From NCBI GenBank assembly GCA_031371805.1, contig JANMKB010000631.1:1-15184 (forward strand): DNA of 15,184 nt, in the 5' to 3' direction. Within the stretch, counting starts at the first letter, position 1; each line of letters begins with the position of its first letter. The stretch is from JAFDVL01 sp031371805. GTDB lineage: Bacteria > Acidobacteriota > Blastocatellia > RBC074. Below, in pieces: positions 1 to 8,055 of this stretch. The position numbers were made by a program, and so were the translations under genes. The notes beneath the pieces are model-generated. The model was given only the letters and a program-made list of their open reading frames with translations. It ran no database searches and was not told where the DNA came from.

Positions 1-2
1 CG

Positions 3-944
3 ACAGAAAGTATCAATTGGGTGCTCAAAGGCCTGGTGCTGCGCAAAATGCAAGAGGGAATAACGATTGTTTCTTCCGTCATCGAACACGAAGCAGTGCT
101 TGAGACCTGCCGCCAACTGGAACGACTCATGAAAGTCCACGTTAAGCTTCTTCCTGTCGATCAAGCTGGGAATATTGATCTTGATCAGTGGCAGCAGCAG
201 ATAGTGAGCCTACAACCGACGCTGGTTTCGTTGATGTGGGCGAACAATGAAATCGGCAACATCAATCCCATTCGCGAGGTCGCGCAGATGGCGCACGAAG
301 CTGGTGCCTTGTTCTTCACGGATGCGACCCAAGCGTTAGGGAAGATTCCTGTAGACGTCCATGCCGATGGTGTAGACCTAGCGGCCTTTTCCGCACATAA
401 ACTCTATGGCCCAAAAGGGGTGGGCGCGCTGTTCATTCGTGGTGGAGAGCCAAAGATTGAGATCGAACCACTGCTTGCTGGTGGGGGACAAGAACGAGGA
501 CTCAGAAGCGGGACCTTGAATGTTCCTGGCATTGTTGGCTTTGGCGAGGCGTGCCGGATCGCTCAGGAAGAAATGCAGGGGGATGCCGAAAGAATGAGCA
601 GACTCCGCGATAAGTTGGAAGAGACTCTCCTCCGAGAGCTACATGATGTTTATATCAACGGAGATGTCAGAAACCGCCTCCCAAATACCAGCAACCTCAG
701 ATTTGAGGGAGTGGATGCCAGAACGCTCATTCGGGATATGCATGTTGTTGCAGTATCAACACGGTCGGCTTGCTCAAGCGGTTCCCAGGGGCCGAGTCAT
801 GTATTGAAGGCAATGGGGCTGAGTGATGAACAGGCATATTCATCTATTCGGTTCAGTCTGGGCCGGTTCACGACGGAAGCGGAAATTGACCACGTGATTG
901 AATTGGTTACGGCGTCGGTTCAAAAGCTAAGAAGCCACCGATAG
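3..944 (+). CDS. Cysteine desulfurase (NifS/IscS-like), 5'-truncated by window edge
   Basis: PLP-dependent class V aminotransferase-fold enzyme that takes sulfur from L-cysteine as an enzyme persulfide for Fe-S clusters, thiolated tRNA or other sulfur acceptors. The open frame continues to the left edge; its first codons read TESINWVLKGL, the family's TESxN motif, so roughly the first 75 residues are missing. Visible landmarks are SVIEHEAV (substrate/PLP-site His), ANNEIGNINPI, FTDATQALGK (PLP-binding Asp and Gln), SAHKLYGPKG with the Schiff-base Lys at nt 399-401, GGGQERGLRSGT, and the persulfide loop STRSACSSGSQGPSHVLKAMG with the catalytic Cys at nt 771-773. The loop matches the NifS/IscS group rather than SufS. 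An Arg stands where family members usually have Gly (SGSAC). No isc or suf partner follows; the next gene is convergent 13 nt away. Whether it serves housekeeping Fe-S assembly, tRNA thiolation or DNA phosphorothioation cannot be decided from this window. Confidence 0.93.
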   Translation, partial: TESINWVLKGLVLRKMQEGITIVSSVIEHEAVLETCRQLERLMKVHVKLLPVDQAGNIDLDQWQQQIVSLQPTLVSLMWANNEIGNINPIREVAQMAHEAGALFFTDATQALGKIPVDVHADGVDLAAFSAHKLYGPKGVGALFIRGGEPKIEIEPLLAGGGQERGLRSGTLNVPGIVGFGEACRIAQEEMQGDAERMSRLRDKLEETLLRELHDVYINGDVRNRLPNTSNLRFEGVDARTLIRDMHVVAVSTRSACSSGSQGPSHVLKAMGLSDEQAYSSIRFSLGRFTTEAEIDHVIELVTASVQKLRSHR

Positions 945-957
945 AAAATAGCGGATG

Positions 958-1596
958 TTAGGATTGAAAGAGCTTTTTGAAAACAACCAAAAGCACTACC
1001 GAAACGGCAAAAAACAGGAAGAGAGTAGTGGTGCGAAAGACAACCGTGGCAATGAAAAAGCCGAAGAGCGGAATTAACGAAACGACTCCCAACAATAGCT
1101 GCCGCATCTGACGATTGGAAACTTCTTCCAGGTTCTCAACCATTTCCTTTTTCTCTTCAGCCCTAAGGTGATCACGCTGCGTGTTATCTGCCTTGGGAAG
1201 TGTCGAGAGCATCCCGCGAAGAGATTTTGGAGGAATGTATGTTAGGCTGGTGATGGCTTGTTCAAATCCCTGAAGGCTGAGGTTGTGACAGCGCCACATT
1301 TCCAACAGGCTCTTACGCCAGGTGCCAACCAGTTGTTGGTCAAGATAAAGGTAAACTCCGATAAATGGCACAATCAACGTTAACCCCATACATGGTTTCA
1401 GTGAACGGAAGATAAAACAAAGAATGAAGGAAAGAATCGAAAGTATGCTTACCGAAACTACCAGCTTATGGTAAATTCTGGCCCGGCACTCAATTGTGCG
1501 AAGCGTATCATTAATGGCGTCCTTAACGGTGAGAGTCCGCTGTGATTGGGTATTTTCCGTGCTTAGTCGTTTGGAAGGTCTTATGGGCAGCTCCAT
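958..1596 (-). CDS. Hypothetical four-helix membrane protein
   Basis: Not recognised as a named family. The 212-residue product has a polar N-terminus (1-44), then two hydrophobic segments at about 45-63 and 66-86, a charged loop of about 80 residues (88-166, with the acidic/basic stretch RAEEKKEMVENLEEV), and two more hydrophobic segments at about 167-186 and 189-206. This predicts an inner-membrane protein with both termini and the large loop in the cytoplasm. Four Cys residues are scattered without a metal-binding pattern. It lies 26 nt downstream of the other minus-strand gene and has no clear Shine-Dalgarno before its ATG, so translation may depend on the upstream gene. It is convergent with the cysteine desulfurase. 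The hydrophobicity pattern and length support a real gene; its function is unknown. Confidence 0.72.
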   Translation of the reverse strand: MELPIRPSKRLSTENTQSQRTLTVKDAINDTLRTIECRARIYHKLVVSVSILSILSFILCFIFRSLKPCMGLTLIVPFIGVYLYLDQQLVGTWRKSLLEMWRCHNLSLQGFEQAITSLTYIPPKSLRGMLSTLPKADNTQRDHLRAEEKKEMVENLEEVSNRQMRQLLLGVVSLIPLFGFFIATVVFRTTTLFLFFAVSVVLLVVFKKLFQS

Positions 1597-1622
1597 GATT
1601 CAAAATTGATAGAACGCACTAA

Positions 1623-2390
1623 TTATAAACTCTCCCCCTGGGCCTTTGCCAGTTCAATTAATTGTTCTTTGAGTGGATCGCGCAATTTTACAATGTCTTC
1701 CACATTGATGACTTCTTCAAATGCGTCGCGGCCTGAAAATTCGGTGCTTTCAATTAAGACTCCATCAGGTGGGCGAAGGGTGGAAATCGCCGAGGAGACA
1801 CAGGTAATTGGTAATTCTCCAAACTCTGGTATCTTAATCGTCGTCAGGGGGAAATGCAGCGCTTCAAACATTTGCGCCAGCCCCGGTTGCCGCGTGAGCG
1901 TGACGTGCAGGGCTAAGACATGCAGGATAAATTCCTGAACTTTTTCGGCGGTGCGATACCGATCCGCCATCAGTTCTTTTAATTTCGCCGGCGCATAACC
2001 GGAATACGAGACGACATATTTCAGGGAAGATGTAACCGTAATCGCCTTCATATGATTTTCAGCAGTTGCTTCATGCACATATTCCATTGGCGTGATTTCG
2101 ATGGTGGTGTTCAGAATATCTATCGAGCTATCAAGCTCTTTGGTCAGCATGAAAGGTTTGGCGGTGGCAATGGTTTCATAAAGTGTTTGTAATTCTTTGA
2201 AGGCGACATTCGCGGCGGGCACTACATCACGCACATTGCTTTTGATGTATTCGCCCAGCACTGTTTTCGGACGCAACAACGGCGCAACCGTCACCAGGTA
2301 TTCTTTCATTTGTCCGCGTAATAAATCAGTGACGGAGCGCGTCAATTTTCGCAGGGTGAGTAATCGTTGCAGGCTGTAGTTTTCATCCAT
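1623..2390 (-). CDS. Hypothetical soluble 255-residue protein
   Basis: Not recognised. The product has no signal peptide and no membrane segment. It looks mainly helical in its N-terminal half (MDENYSLQRLLTLRKLTRSV onward). The C-terminal third is mixed, with a Pro-rich strand-like stretch (FPLTTIKIPEFGELPIT, about 181-197), and it ends in a charged helix. The ATG at 2388-2390 is preceded on the minus strand by GGAGG about 8 nt away, a good ribosome binding site that fixes the start. It is the first gene of a probable two-gene minus-strand operon with the membrane protein downstream, and is divergent from the lipoprotein gene. A shorter open frame antiparallel to it (1606-1938) is taken as a shadow. 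No function can be assigned. Confidence 0.75.
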   Translation of the reverse strand: MDENYSLQRLLTLRKLTRSVTDLLRGQMKEYLVTVAPLLRPKTVLGEYIKSNVRDVVPAANVAFKELQTLYETIATAKPFMLTKELDSSIDILNTTIEITPMEYVHEATAENHMKAITVTSSLKYVVSYSGYAPAKLKELMADRYRTAEKVQEFILHVLALHVTLTRQPGLAQMFEALHFPLTTIKIPEFGELPITCVSSAISTLRPPDGVLIESTEFSGRDAFEEVINVEDIVKLRDPLKEQLIELAKAQGESL

Positions 2391-2505
2391 GATCGGGGCC
2401 TCCAGTTATTGAAGAAGAATTACGCTTAAGTTTATTAGTAGTGTTTATTCCTAAACCGCAGCTTATCGGTGAGACTGCGGCTTTGTCAACGAACAGGAGA
2501 AAACA
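2391..2505. promoter_or_regulatory. Divergent intergenic region with short stem-loop
   Basis: These 115 nt separate the minus-strand operon from the plus-strand lipoprotein gene and must hold the promoters for both. The middle (about 2415-2452) is AT-rich. CCGCAG at 2456-2461 pairs with CTGCGG at 2475-2480 around a 13-nt loop, and flanking AAA/TTT can extend the stem past a bulged C. This stem lies in the 5' leader of the lipoprotein gene. No -35/-10 pair stands out enough to name. Confidence 0.4.
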
Positions 2506-3318
2506 GTGATTTGTTCAATCAAGCGCCTGCCTCTTTTCAGCCTTGCAATTTGCCTGGCAATATTTTTCGCGGCCTGCAAAAATTCTGCGCCGGGTTCAAC
2601 TTCAGGGAAACAAGCGGGCAGCGGCGGCATTGCCGAAGCATTTTCAAAAAATGGTTGTTACAACGCGTATTATCCGGCGACGCCAACTTTAAAGAAAACA
2701 TATCGCACCACGTTTGCCGGAAATAGCCTGCCGCCTTCGACGCACACCGAATCCACGACGGAAATTACCAGTGCAGGCTTCAAACAGGTGATGGAATTTG
2801 CTCCGACCCAGGGAAAGGCAAATACCGCTGATTTACGTGTCGAGCATGGTTTCAAATGTTCGTCGGAAGGAATTGCGGCGCTGGAAACAGCCAGTTTGAC
2901 CAGTCGAAACGATCTTAACTATCAATTTAAAACAGTCAGGGCGCAGGGTGTTTCTTTTCCTGCTGAAAGTGAATGGAAACCTGGCAAAAAATGGCAAATG
3001 CAATTTGAGGTTGAAGGTGGCGCGAATGTAGAAAAGAAAAAAGCCAGTCCGCTGGGAAATATCACAACGAAAGGAACCGTGACGATGGATTGTGAAATTC
3101 TCGGCGCGGAACCGATCACGACGGCGGCGGGATCGTTTGAGACGATGAAAGTTTTGATGACCGTCACCAATAATCTGAAAATGAATATGATGGGACGTGA
3201 AATCCCGACGATTCATACTTTCAAAAGCCATGTCTGGTTTGCCAAAGATGTTGGCATGGTGAAATCAACGCTGGAAGACCTGAAATCAGGCACGGAATTG
3301 ATCGAATTAAAAAAATAG
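2506..3318 (+). CDS. Putative lipoprotein, TapB/DUF3108-like
   Basis: A 270-residue exported protein starting with GTG. AGGAG at 2495-2499 lies 6 nt before the codon and decides this start. The N-terminus has a basic patch (KR), a hydrophobic core and a lipobox-like FAAC with Cys24; Phe in place of Leu makes the lipobox slightly atypical. A Ser/Gly-rich linker follows. The remainder alternates short beta-type stretches. Near the end a segment reading VWFAKDVGMVKS (after residue 240) resembles the W-x-A-x-G-V-G-x-V-K signature seen in beta-rich periplasmic proteins of the TapB/DUF3108 type, in which this strand completes a beta-sheet or half-barrel. The likely location is the periplasmic face of the inner or outer membrane. 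The specific role is unknown. It is separated by 92 nt from the giant surface protein downstream. Confidence 0.78.
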   Translation: MICSIKRLPLFSLAICLAIFFAACKNSAPGSTSGKQAGSGGIAEAFSKNGCYNAYYPATPTLKKTYRTTFAGNSLPPSTHTESTTEITSAGFKQVMEFAPTQGKANTADLRVEHGFKCSSEGIAALETASLTSRNDLNYQFKTVRAQGVSFPAESEWKPGKKWQMQFEVEGGANVEKKKASPLGNITTKGTVTMDCEILGAEPITTAAGSFETMKVLMTVTNNLKMNMMGREIPTIHTFKSHVWFAKDVGMVKSTLEDLKSGTELIELKK

Positions 3319-3342
3319 CAGTCTGATAAAATAGCAGGCTGC
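3318..3342 (+). terminator. Hairpin at lipoprotein stop codon, possible weak terminator
   Basis: GCAGTCTG (3318-3325) pairs with CAGGCTGC (3335-3342) over 8 bp with one G-U wobble and a 9-nt loop, starting at the last base of the stop codon. There is no U-tract after it on the plus strand; an A-run precedes it, so the T-run is on the minus-strand side. A direct repeat AAAATAGCAG (3312-3321 and 3328-3337) overlaps the stem. Termination activity is uncertain. Confidence 0.3.
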
Positions 3343-3400
3343 GCAACCTTCTATCGCTGATAACTCAATTGCCCCTTAACTGTAATGCCCCAGTACGAAA

Positions 3401-3405
3401 AGGAG
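3401..3405 (+). promoter_or_regulatory. Shine-Dalgarno deciding the start of the giant surface protein
   Basis: AGGAG lies 5 nt before ATG 3411. The longest open frame begins at 3369, but that codon has no ribosome binding site and would put a polar stretch ahead of the signal sequence. The ATG at 3411 gives a classic basic-then-hydrophobic N-terminus. Confidence 0.8.
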
Positions 3406-3410
3406 TTACT

Positions 3411-6400
3411 ATGCCTCGTTTAATTTTCAAAACCTTCACCACCAAAATTATTATTTTCACTGCGATAGCCATCACTGCTTTAGCCGGAGGAATCGTGAGC
3501 CGCGCCGTCAAATCTGCGGGAGTAACGCCTCGGCCTGCTCCGCCAACTGGCAACAAAATCACGCTGAGCAATCCGTCAACCAATCAAGCATTTATCAAAC
3601 TCAGTGATGCGAGGCAGCTTGGCAATCAGGCCGAGGCTGCTACTGAGCAATCATCAGGGCAGCCGCTCGCGCTGGCTTCCGCCGATTTTGATGAAGATGG
3701 AACGCCTGATTTGATTAGTAGTTTTGGTGATGCAGCGAATGGCATTATTAAATTTTATCGTGGCAATGCAGAGGCAATTTATCCCTCCCCAACCACCGAC
3801 CCAAAAACGACCCTGCCGTTTTTTCCAGCCGCCAAAATTTCCGCTCTCACCGCTCCACCGGATTTCATCGCGGCGGGAGATTTCAATGCTGATGGACATT
3901 TTGATGTAGTCACAGCCGCACGGAATCGCAATGCCCTGATTTTTCTGGCTGGGGATGGCAAAGGAAATTTCGTTGAACCACAAACAATTGAATTAAGCGG
4001 ACAGGTTACCGCCATGACTGCGGGCGAAATTAATCGCGTAGATGGGCTGGCTGACCTGGCAATAGCAGTGCAATCACCGGAAGGTGCACAGGTATTGGTT
4101 TTTGCTTCGTCTGAGGGAGCAATCAGGGCCACGCCAAAATCATTTGAAGTTTCGCACGCAGTTACTTCAATGGTTTTTGGGTTGTTGTCGAAAGATTCTT
4201 ATTCAGATTTGGCGATTGCCGCTGGCTCTGATCTTTACTTGCTTGAGGGGCGCGAGCAATCACCGATTATGACGCGCAAAGCACAAAATTTCAGTCTTCA
4301 GTTGCTGGCGGTTGGCAGGTTTTCTGGTGGCGATCACGAAGAACTGGCAATGCTGGCGCGGGATGGTTCAGTTTATGTAACCGGAGATAATGCGCCGCTT
4401 AATCGCACTCGCGCCAGAACTTCGAGGGCTGCAACCAACTGGTCATCACGCCTGCTTTATTCACCCACCGCAAAACTTGAAGCGCAAAATTCTCCTAAAC
4501 AATTATTGCGGACACGAATTTCGACCAGCCCGAACGATGATTTGCTGCTGCTGGATGCAAACAGCAATCAACTGCAAATATTGACAAATAATGCAACGCC
4601 GGAAATTTCCTCGGCATCTTTTGCCGGGAAAGATTCGCTGGTTGCTGCCTTGCCAATGCGGTTAAATTCCAGTGCACAAAATGGTTTGGTTTTACTGAGC
4701 AGTAACAACGGATCGCCCGCTGTTGTGACGCCAGAGGCCGCCCAGACTTTTACCGTAACCTCTATCGCGGATGCGCCGGATACTACACCTGGCGATGGAA
4801 TTTGCAGTGCCAGACTTGTCACCGGAGCGCCCGTGGGTTGTACCCTGCGGGCGGCAATTCAGGAAGCAAACGCTAATGCAGGTAAGGATACAATTATTTT
4901 TAATATTGGGAGCGGAGCGCAAATCATAAATCTGTTCAGCGCTCTCCCAAATATTACTGAGGCCGTCACGATTGATGGCCTCCCGCAACTTGGCGCACCT
5001 GCCAGTCAGGCCATTACTGTCATCAGCGTGGGCCAATTCTGTGCGCGTGGCTTCGAAATTCTAAGCGGGAACAGCGCCATCAGAGGATTGACGATAACAG
5101 GTTTTTGTAGCAGTGGAATAGTCCTCAGAACCGGGGGTAATAACTCAATCACGGGTAATACTTTTGTAAGTAATGGAGCCTATGGAATTGAATTGATTGA
5201 TTCATCGGCGAATACAATTGGCGGGACAAGCGCTGCTGCGCGCAATGTGATTTCGAGCAATAACTATGGTGGTATCTCCGTATCGAATAGTGGGTCAACT
5301 CTGAATACGATTGCTGGCAATTATATCGGGACAGACAGTACCGGGACAAAGGCTGGTGGCAATGGATTCGATGGCGGCATCCTTATCCTGACAGCGAATA
5401 ATAATACCGTTGGTGGTACGACTGCCGGTTCACGCAACGTTATTTCAGGCAATCAGGGAGGTGGAATTGCGATTGTTGGCAATAACTTTGTGAGAGGTTC
5501 GTTTGCCGAAGCCGCCGATGGAAATTTGGTTCAGGGGAATCTGATTGGTGTTGATGTTGCGGGCAGCAATGCACTTGGTAACGGTACTAATTTACAAAGC
5601 TCTTTTACAAATGGGATTTATATCCAAAGTGCCAGTACCAATACGATTGGAGGAACCTCGCCAGGCGCCGGGAACGTTATCGCCAACAATGGAGATAGCG
5701 GAATTTATATCGGCCCACAACTTGTCTTTGGCAATACTACAATTCCTGCCGGAGTTAATAACTCAATTCAGGGGAACGCAATCTATGCCAACATAAATTT
5801 GGGGATTGATCTGGATTCCCTGGGACTTACTCCCAATGATCCCGGTGATGGCGATACTGGTGCGAATAATATACAAAATTTCCCGGTCATTACTTCAGCC
5901 CTGACCCGTACTACCGGAACTACAATTACTGGAACTTTGAATAGTACAATTTCTTCAACCTTTACCGTCGAACTTTTCTCCAATGCAGTGTGTGATAGTT
6001 CAGGCAATGGGGAAGGCGAAACCTTTGTTGGGCGGGCAACCGTAGTGACAAATGCAACGGGGAACGGCAGTTTTTCGTTAGTTGTTCCGACTCCCATTCC
6101 AGCCGGACGAGTAATCACCGCAACGGCAACCGGTGCAAGTGGTACATCAGAATTTTCAACCTGCTTTGCGGTCCGTAATGCGGTAGCTGATTTAGCGGTC
6201 ACACAAACTTCAATTCCTGATCCGGTTTATGTAGGCTTCACTCAGCTTTACACAATTACGGTCGCTAACAATGGCCCTGATGATGCGACCGGGATTGTGC
6301 TGACGGATGATTTTGCGATTCCCAATAAATCTTTTACCCGGGTTATTTCAGCGACGACCGCTGCGCCTGGCGGCACTTGTACCGGGACGGGGCCAATAAC

Positions 6401-8024
6401 TTGTACTTTGGGAAATTTAGCTCCCCGAACTTCAACCACTGTCGCAATAGTTCTTGCCCCTTCGATCCCGGAGCAGGGAGTTATTCCACCGCAATCAGTC
6501 ACGATTACGAACACTGTTTCGGTAGTTAGCAATGAACAGGATAGTAATACGCAAAATAATACTTCAATTCTTAGTGGCACAGTCAGAGCCTCAGCGGATA
6601 TGTCCGTAACTCAAACTGTCAGCCCTAATGCGGTCGCAGCGGGTGGGACAGTAACTTATAGTATTACTGTCAGGAATAATGGACCCGTTACTGCCGCCCC
6701 GGTAAGTATTGATGTTACTTTACCATTTCAGTTATCGAATACTACTTGTACCGCCACCAATGGAGGACTTTGTTTTGGACAGGGAAATAAATATACTGCG
6801 ACCTATGCTGTATTTGGTACGCCAGCCACAAATACCATTACTCTGACAGGTGTTCTGGGTTGTTTCTCGCAAAATACAGTCTTAACTAATCTGGCAGTTG
6901 TTCGGTCTACTACTTTTGACCCAAATAACAATAATAACTCTTCGTCAATTACCTCAACTGGTTTAGCCGGAGCCGCGACAGCTAAAATTACTTATGATGC
7001 CGGTGGGACTGCTTTGACCTTTGGGCCAGCGGTCGCAGGCGGTACAGCGACGCCACCTTCGGCAACGGTTACGTTTGAGAATAGTGGTTGTCTGCCAATG
7101 AATCTGACTTCGGGGGTGTTTGTGCGGAGCGGGGATGTTTCCAAACTCGCGGGACTTGATGACAGCCTTTACTATTCGTTGCGGCTCATTAATGCAAATG
7201 GAACGGAAACGCCGCTTAATCCCATCGTGCCAGCTGACCGGAATGCAGCCTATATAATTCCGCTCAATCGCATTTTGTTTGCCGGTCAAAAATTACAGTT
7301 CCGAGTTGTTTTCAATCCGCAATTACCATTTTTTGCCGGGAAGTTTTCGCGCAGCGGGCTTGGTATCAATGCCAACCAGGTCCTGCCCGATGTCGTGAAT
7401 TCGTTACTGTCATTTACTTACAATTCGGATGTTGCGAGTACGGGGTTTGCGGAAGCCGATCAAACAGCCTCCGTAATTTTAACGGGCCGTGTCTCACCTG
7501 CCGTGCAAATCATCTCGCGTGATGGGTTCACTTTGCCTGTTGCAAACGCGGTAGAGGCGCAACGCGAAGCCTCGCCCCTCGTGATTTTTGATCGCCTGCC
7601 AGGTGGAAATGTCAGGGTTGCGGTATCTATGTATGATGCGAATCTGAATGTCACAAAGATCAGCTATCAATTTGTTGATACCTTTGGTCAGTTGGTCGGC
7701 AAACCAATTGAAGTCCCGCTGACCGATGTGCTTGTACCCAGCGCCAGCGGATTGGTGATCGGGCAGGCCTTTACTTTAGCGCAGAGTTTTCTGGGTTTGT
7801 CAGGCCGACCAGATGTAACTTCTGTCCGCGTGACAGTAACCGATGGAGACGGGACAACTGTGACGGCTGCTTCCAATCCGAATGCCGGATTTACGGCAGG
7901 TTTTTCAGCCTCCGAATCACGAACAACCACCTTAAGAGACGTGTTAGAATTGTCCGCGATTCGTCTCGCCCCCTCGGATCGTAATTCTCGCGCTGAGTTC
8001 CAGACGCGAAGCAAAAGCCAGTAA
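3411..8024 (+). CDS. Giant secreted protein: FG-GAP, CSLREA, beta-helix, DUF11
   Basis: A 1537-residue exported protein. Order of parts: signal sequence or anchor (1-30, hydrophobic KIIIFTAIAITALAGGIV); FG-GAP/VCBS-type repeats (about 85-330) with calcium-loop-like motifs such as DFDEDGTPDL and DFNADGHFDVV; a CSLREA-type domain (about 447-500) carrying GCTLRAAIQEANA; a right-handed parallel beta-helix (about 565-830) built on NTIGGT...RNVIS and N-x-I-x-GN-x-IG repeats, closed by the LGIDLDSLGLTPND segment; two DUF11 repeats beginning ADLAVTQTS (926) and ADMSVTQTV (1062); and a C-terminal region of about 350 residues that I do not recognise. These families are typical of secreted adhesin-like or S-layer-like proteins. 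No LPxTG, PEP-CTERM or T9SS-type tail is seen at the C-terminus. It is followed after 31 nt by the FecR-like gene, a probable operon partner. Substrate and partner are unknown. Confidence 0.92.
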   Translation: MPRLIFKTFTTKIIIFTAIAITALAGGIVSRAVKSAGVTPRPAPPTGNKITLSNPSTNQAFIKLSDARQLGNQAEAATEQSSGQPLALASADFDEDGTPDLISSFGDAANGIIKFYRGNAEAIYPSPTTDPKTTLPFFPAAKISALTAPPDFIAAGDFNADGHFDVVTAARNRNALIFLAGDGKGNFVEPQTIELSGQVTAMTAGEINRVDGLADLAIAVQSPEGAQVLVFASSEGAIRATPKSFEVSHAVTSMVFGLLSKDSYSDLAIAAGSDLYLLEGREQSPIMTRKAQNFSLQLLAVGRFSGGDHEELAMLARDGSVYVTGDNAPLNRTRARTSRAATNWSSRLLYSPTAKLEAQNSPKQLLRTRISTSPNDDLLLLDANSNQLQILTNNATPEISSASFAGKDSLVAALPMRLNSSAQNGLVLLSSNNGSPAVVTPEAAQTFTVTSIADAPDTTPGDGICSARLVTGAPVGCTLRAAIQEANANAGKDTIIFNIGSGAQIINLFSALPNITEAVTIDGLPQLGAPASQAITVISVGQFCARGFEILSGNSAIRGLTITGFCSSGIVLRTGGNNSITGNTFVSNGAYGIELIDSSANTIGGTSAAARNVISSNNYGGISVSNSGSTLNTIAGNYIGTDSTGTKAGGNGFDGGILILTANNNTVGGTTAGSRNVISGNQGGGIAIVGNNFVRGSFAEAADGNLVQGNLIGVDVAGSNALGNGTNLQSSFTNGIYIQSASTNTIGGTSPGAGNVIANNGDSGIYIGPQLVFGNTTIPAGVNNSIQGNAIYANINLGIDLDSLGLTPNDPGDGDTGANNIQNFPVITSALTRTTGTTITGTLNSTISSTFTVELFSNAVCDSSGNGEGETFVGRATVVTNATGNGSFSLVVPTPIPAGRVITATATGASGTSEFSTCFAVRNAVADLAVTQTSIPDPVYVGFTQLYTITVANNGPDDATGIVLTDDFAIPNKSFTRVISATTAAPGGTCTGTGPITCTLGNLAPRTSTTVAIVLAPSIPEQGVIPPQSVTITNTVSVVSNEQDSNTQNNTSILSGTVRASADMSVTQTVSPNAVAAGGTVTYSITVRNNGPVTAAPVSIDVTLPFQLSNTTCTATNGGLCFGQGNKYTATYAVFGTPATNTITLTGVLGCFSQNTVLTNLAVVRSTTFDPNNNNNSSSITSTGLAGAATAKITYDAGGTALTFGPAVAGGTATPPSATVTFENSGCLPMNLTSGVFVRSGDVSKLAGLDDSLYYSLRLINANGTETPLNPIVPADRNAAYIIPLNRILFAGQKLQFRVVFNPQLPFFAGKFSRSGLGINANQVLPDVVNSLLSFTYNSDVASTGFAEADQTASVILTGRVSPAVQIISRDGFTLPVANAVEAQREASPLVIFDRLPGGNVRVAVSMYDANLNVTKISYQFVDTFGQLVGKPIEVPLTDVLVPSASGLVIGQAFTLAQSFLGLSGRPDVTSVRVTVTDGDGTTVTAASNPNAGFTAGFSASESRTTTLRDVLELSAIRLAPSDRNSRAEFQTRSKSQ
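5211..5830 (+). repeat. In-gene repeats encoding beta-helix coils
   Basis: Two alternating motifs recur in frame. Motif A (NT-[IV]-GGT, then RNVIS or GNVIA about 10 residues later) starts at residues 601, 665 and 744 (nt 5211, 5403, 5640). Motif B (N-x-[IV]-x-GN-x-I) starts at residues 632, 705 and 784. Their alternation marks successive coils of the right-handed beta-helix. The DNA is only partly conserved between copies, so these are protein-level repeats. Confidence 0.75.
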
Positions 8025-8055
8025 AGATACTTAGTCCACGAAGGAGTAATAACAA

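Noticed and set aside
3..944. Naming the desulfurase iscS, nifS or dndA
   Set aside because: The N-terminus and the left neighbours are missing and no diagnostic partner is present.
1606..1938. Plus-strand open frame of 110 codons
   Set aside because: It lies antisense within the 255-residue minus-strand gene, which has a good ribosome binding site and uninterrupted length; its translation is Ser/Arg/Cys-rich and unlike a folded protein.
2469..2726. Plus-strand 85-codon frame overlapping the lipoprotein start
   Set aside because: It is an out-of-frame shadow; the GTG at 2506 has AGGAG and opens a signal peptide.
3369..3410. Upstream ATG giving a 14-residue N-terminal extension of the giant protein
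   Set aside because: It has no ribosome binding site, the extension is polar and would disturb the signal sequence, and AGGAG sits ideally before ATG 3411.
5211..5830. Repeated DNA in the giant gene as a CRISPR or tandem satellite
   Set aside because: The repeats are in frame, unevenly spaced and degenerate at DNA level; they encode beta-helix coils.
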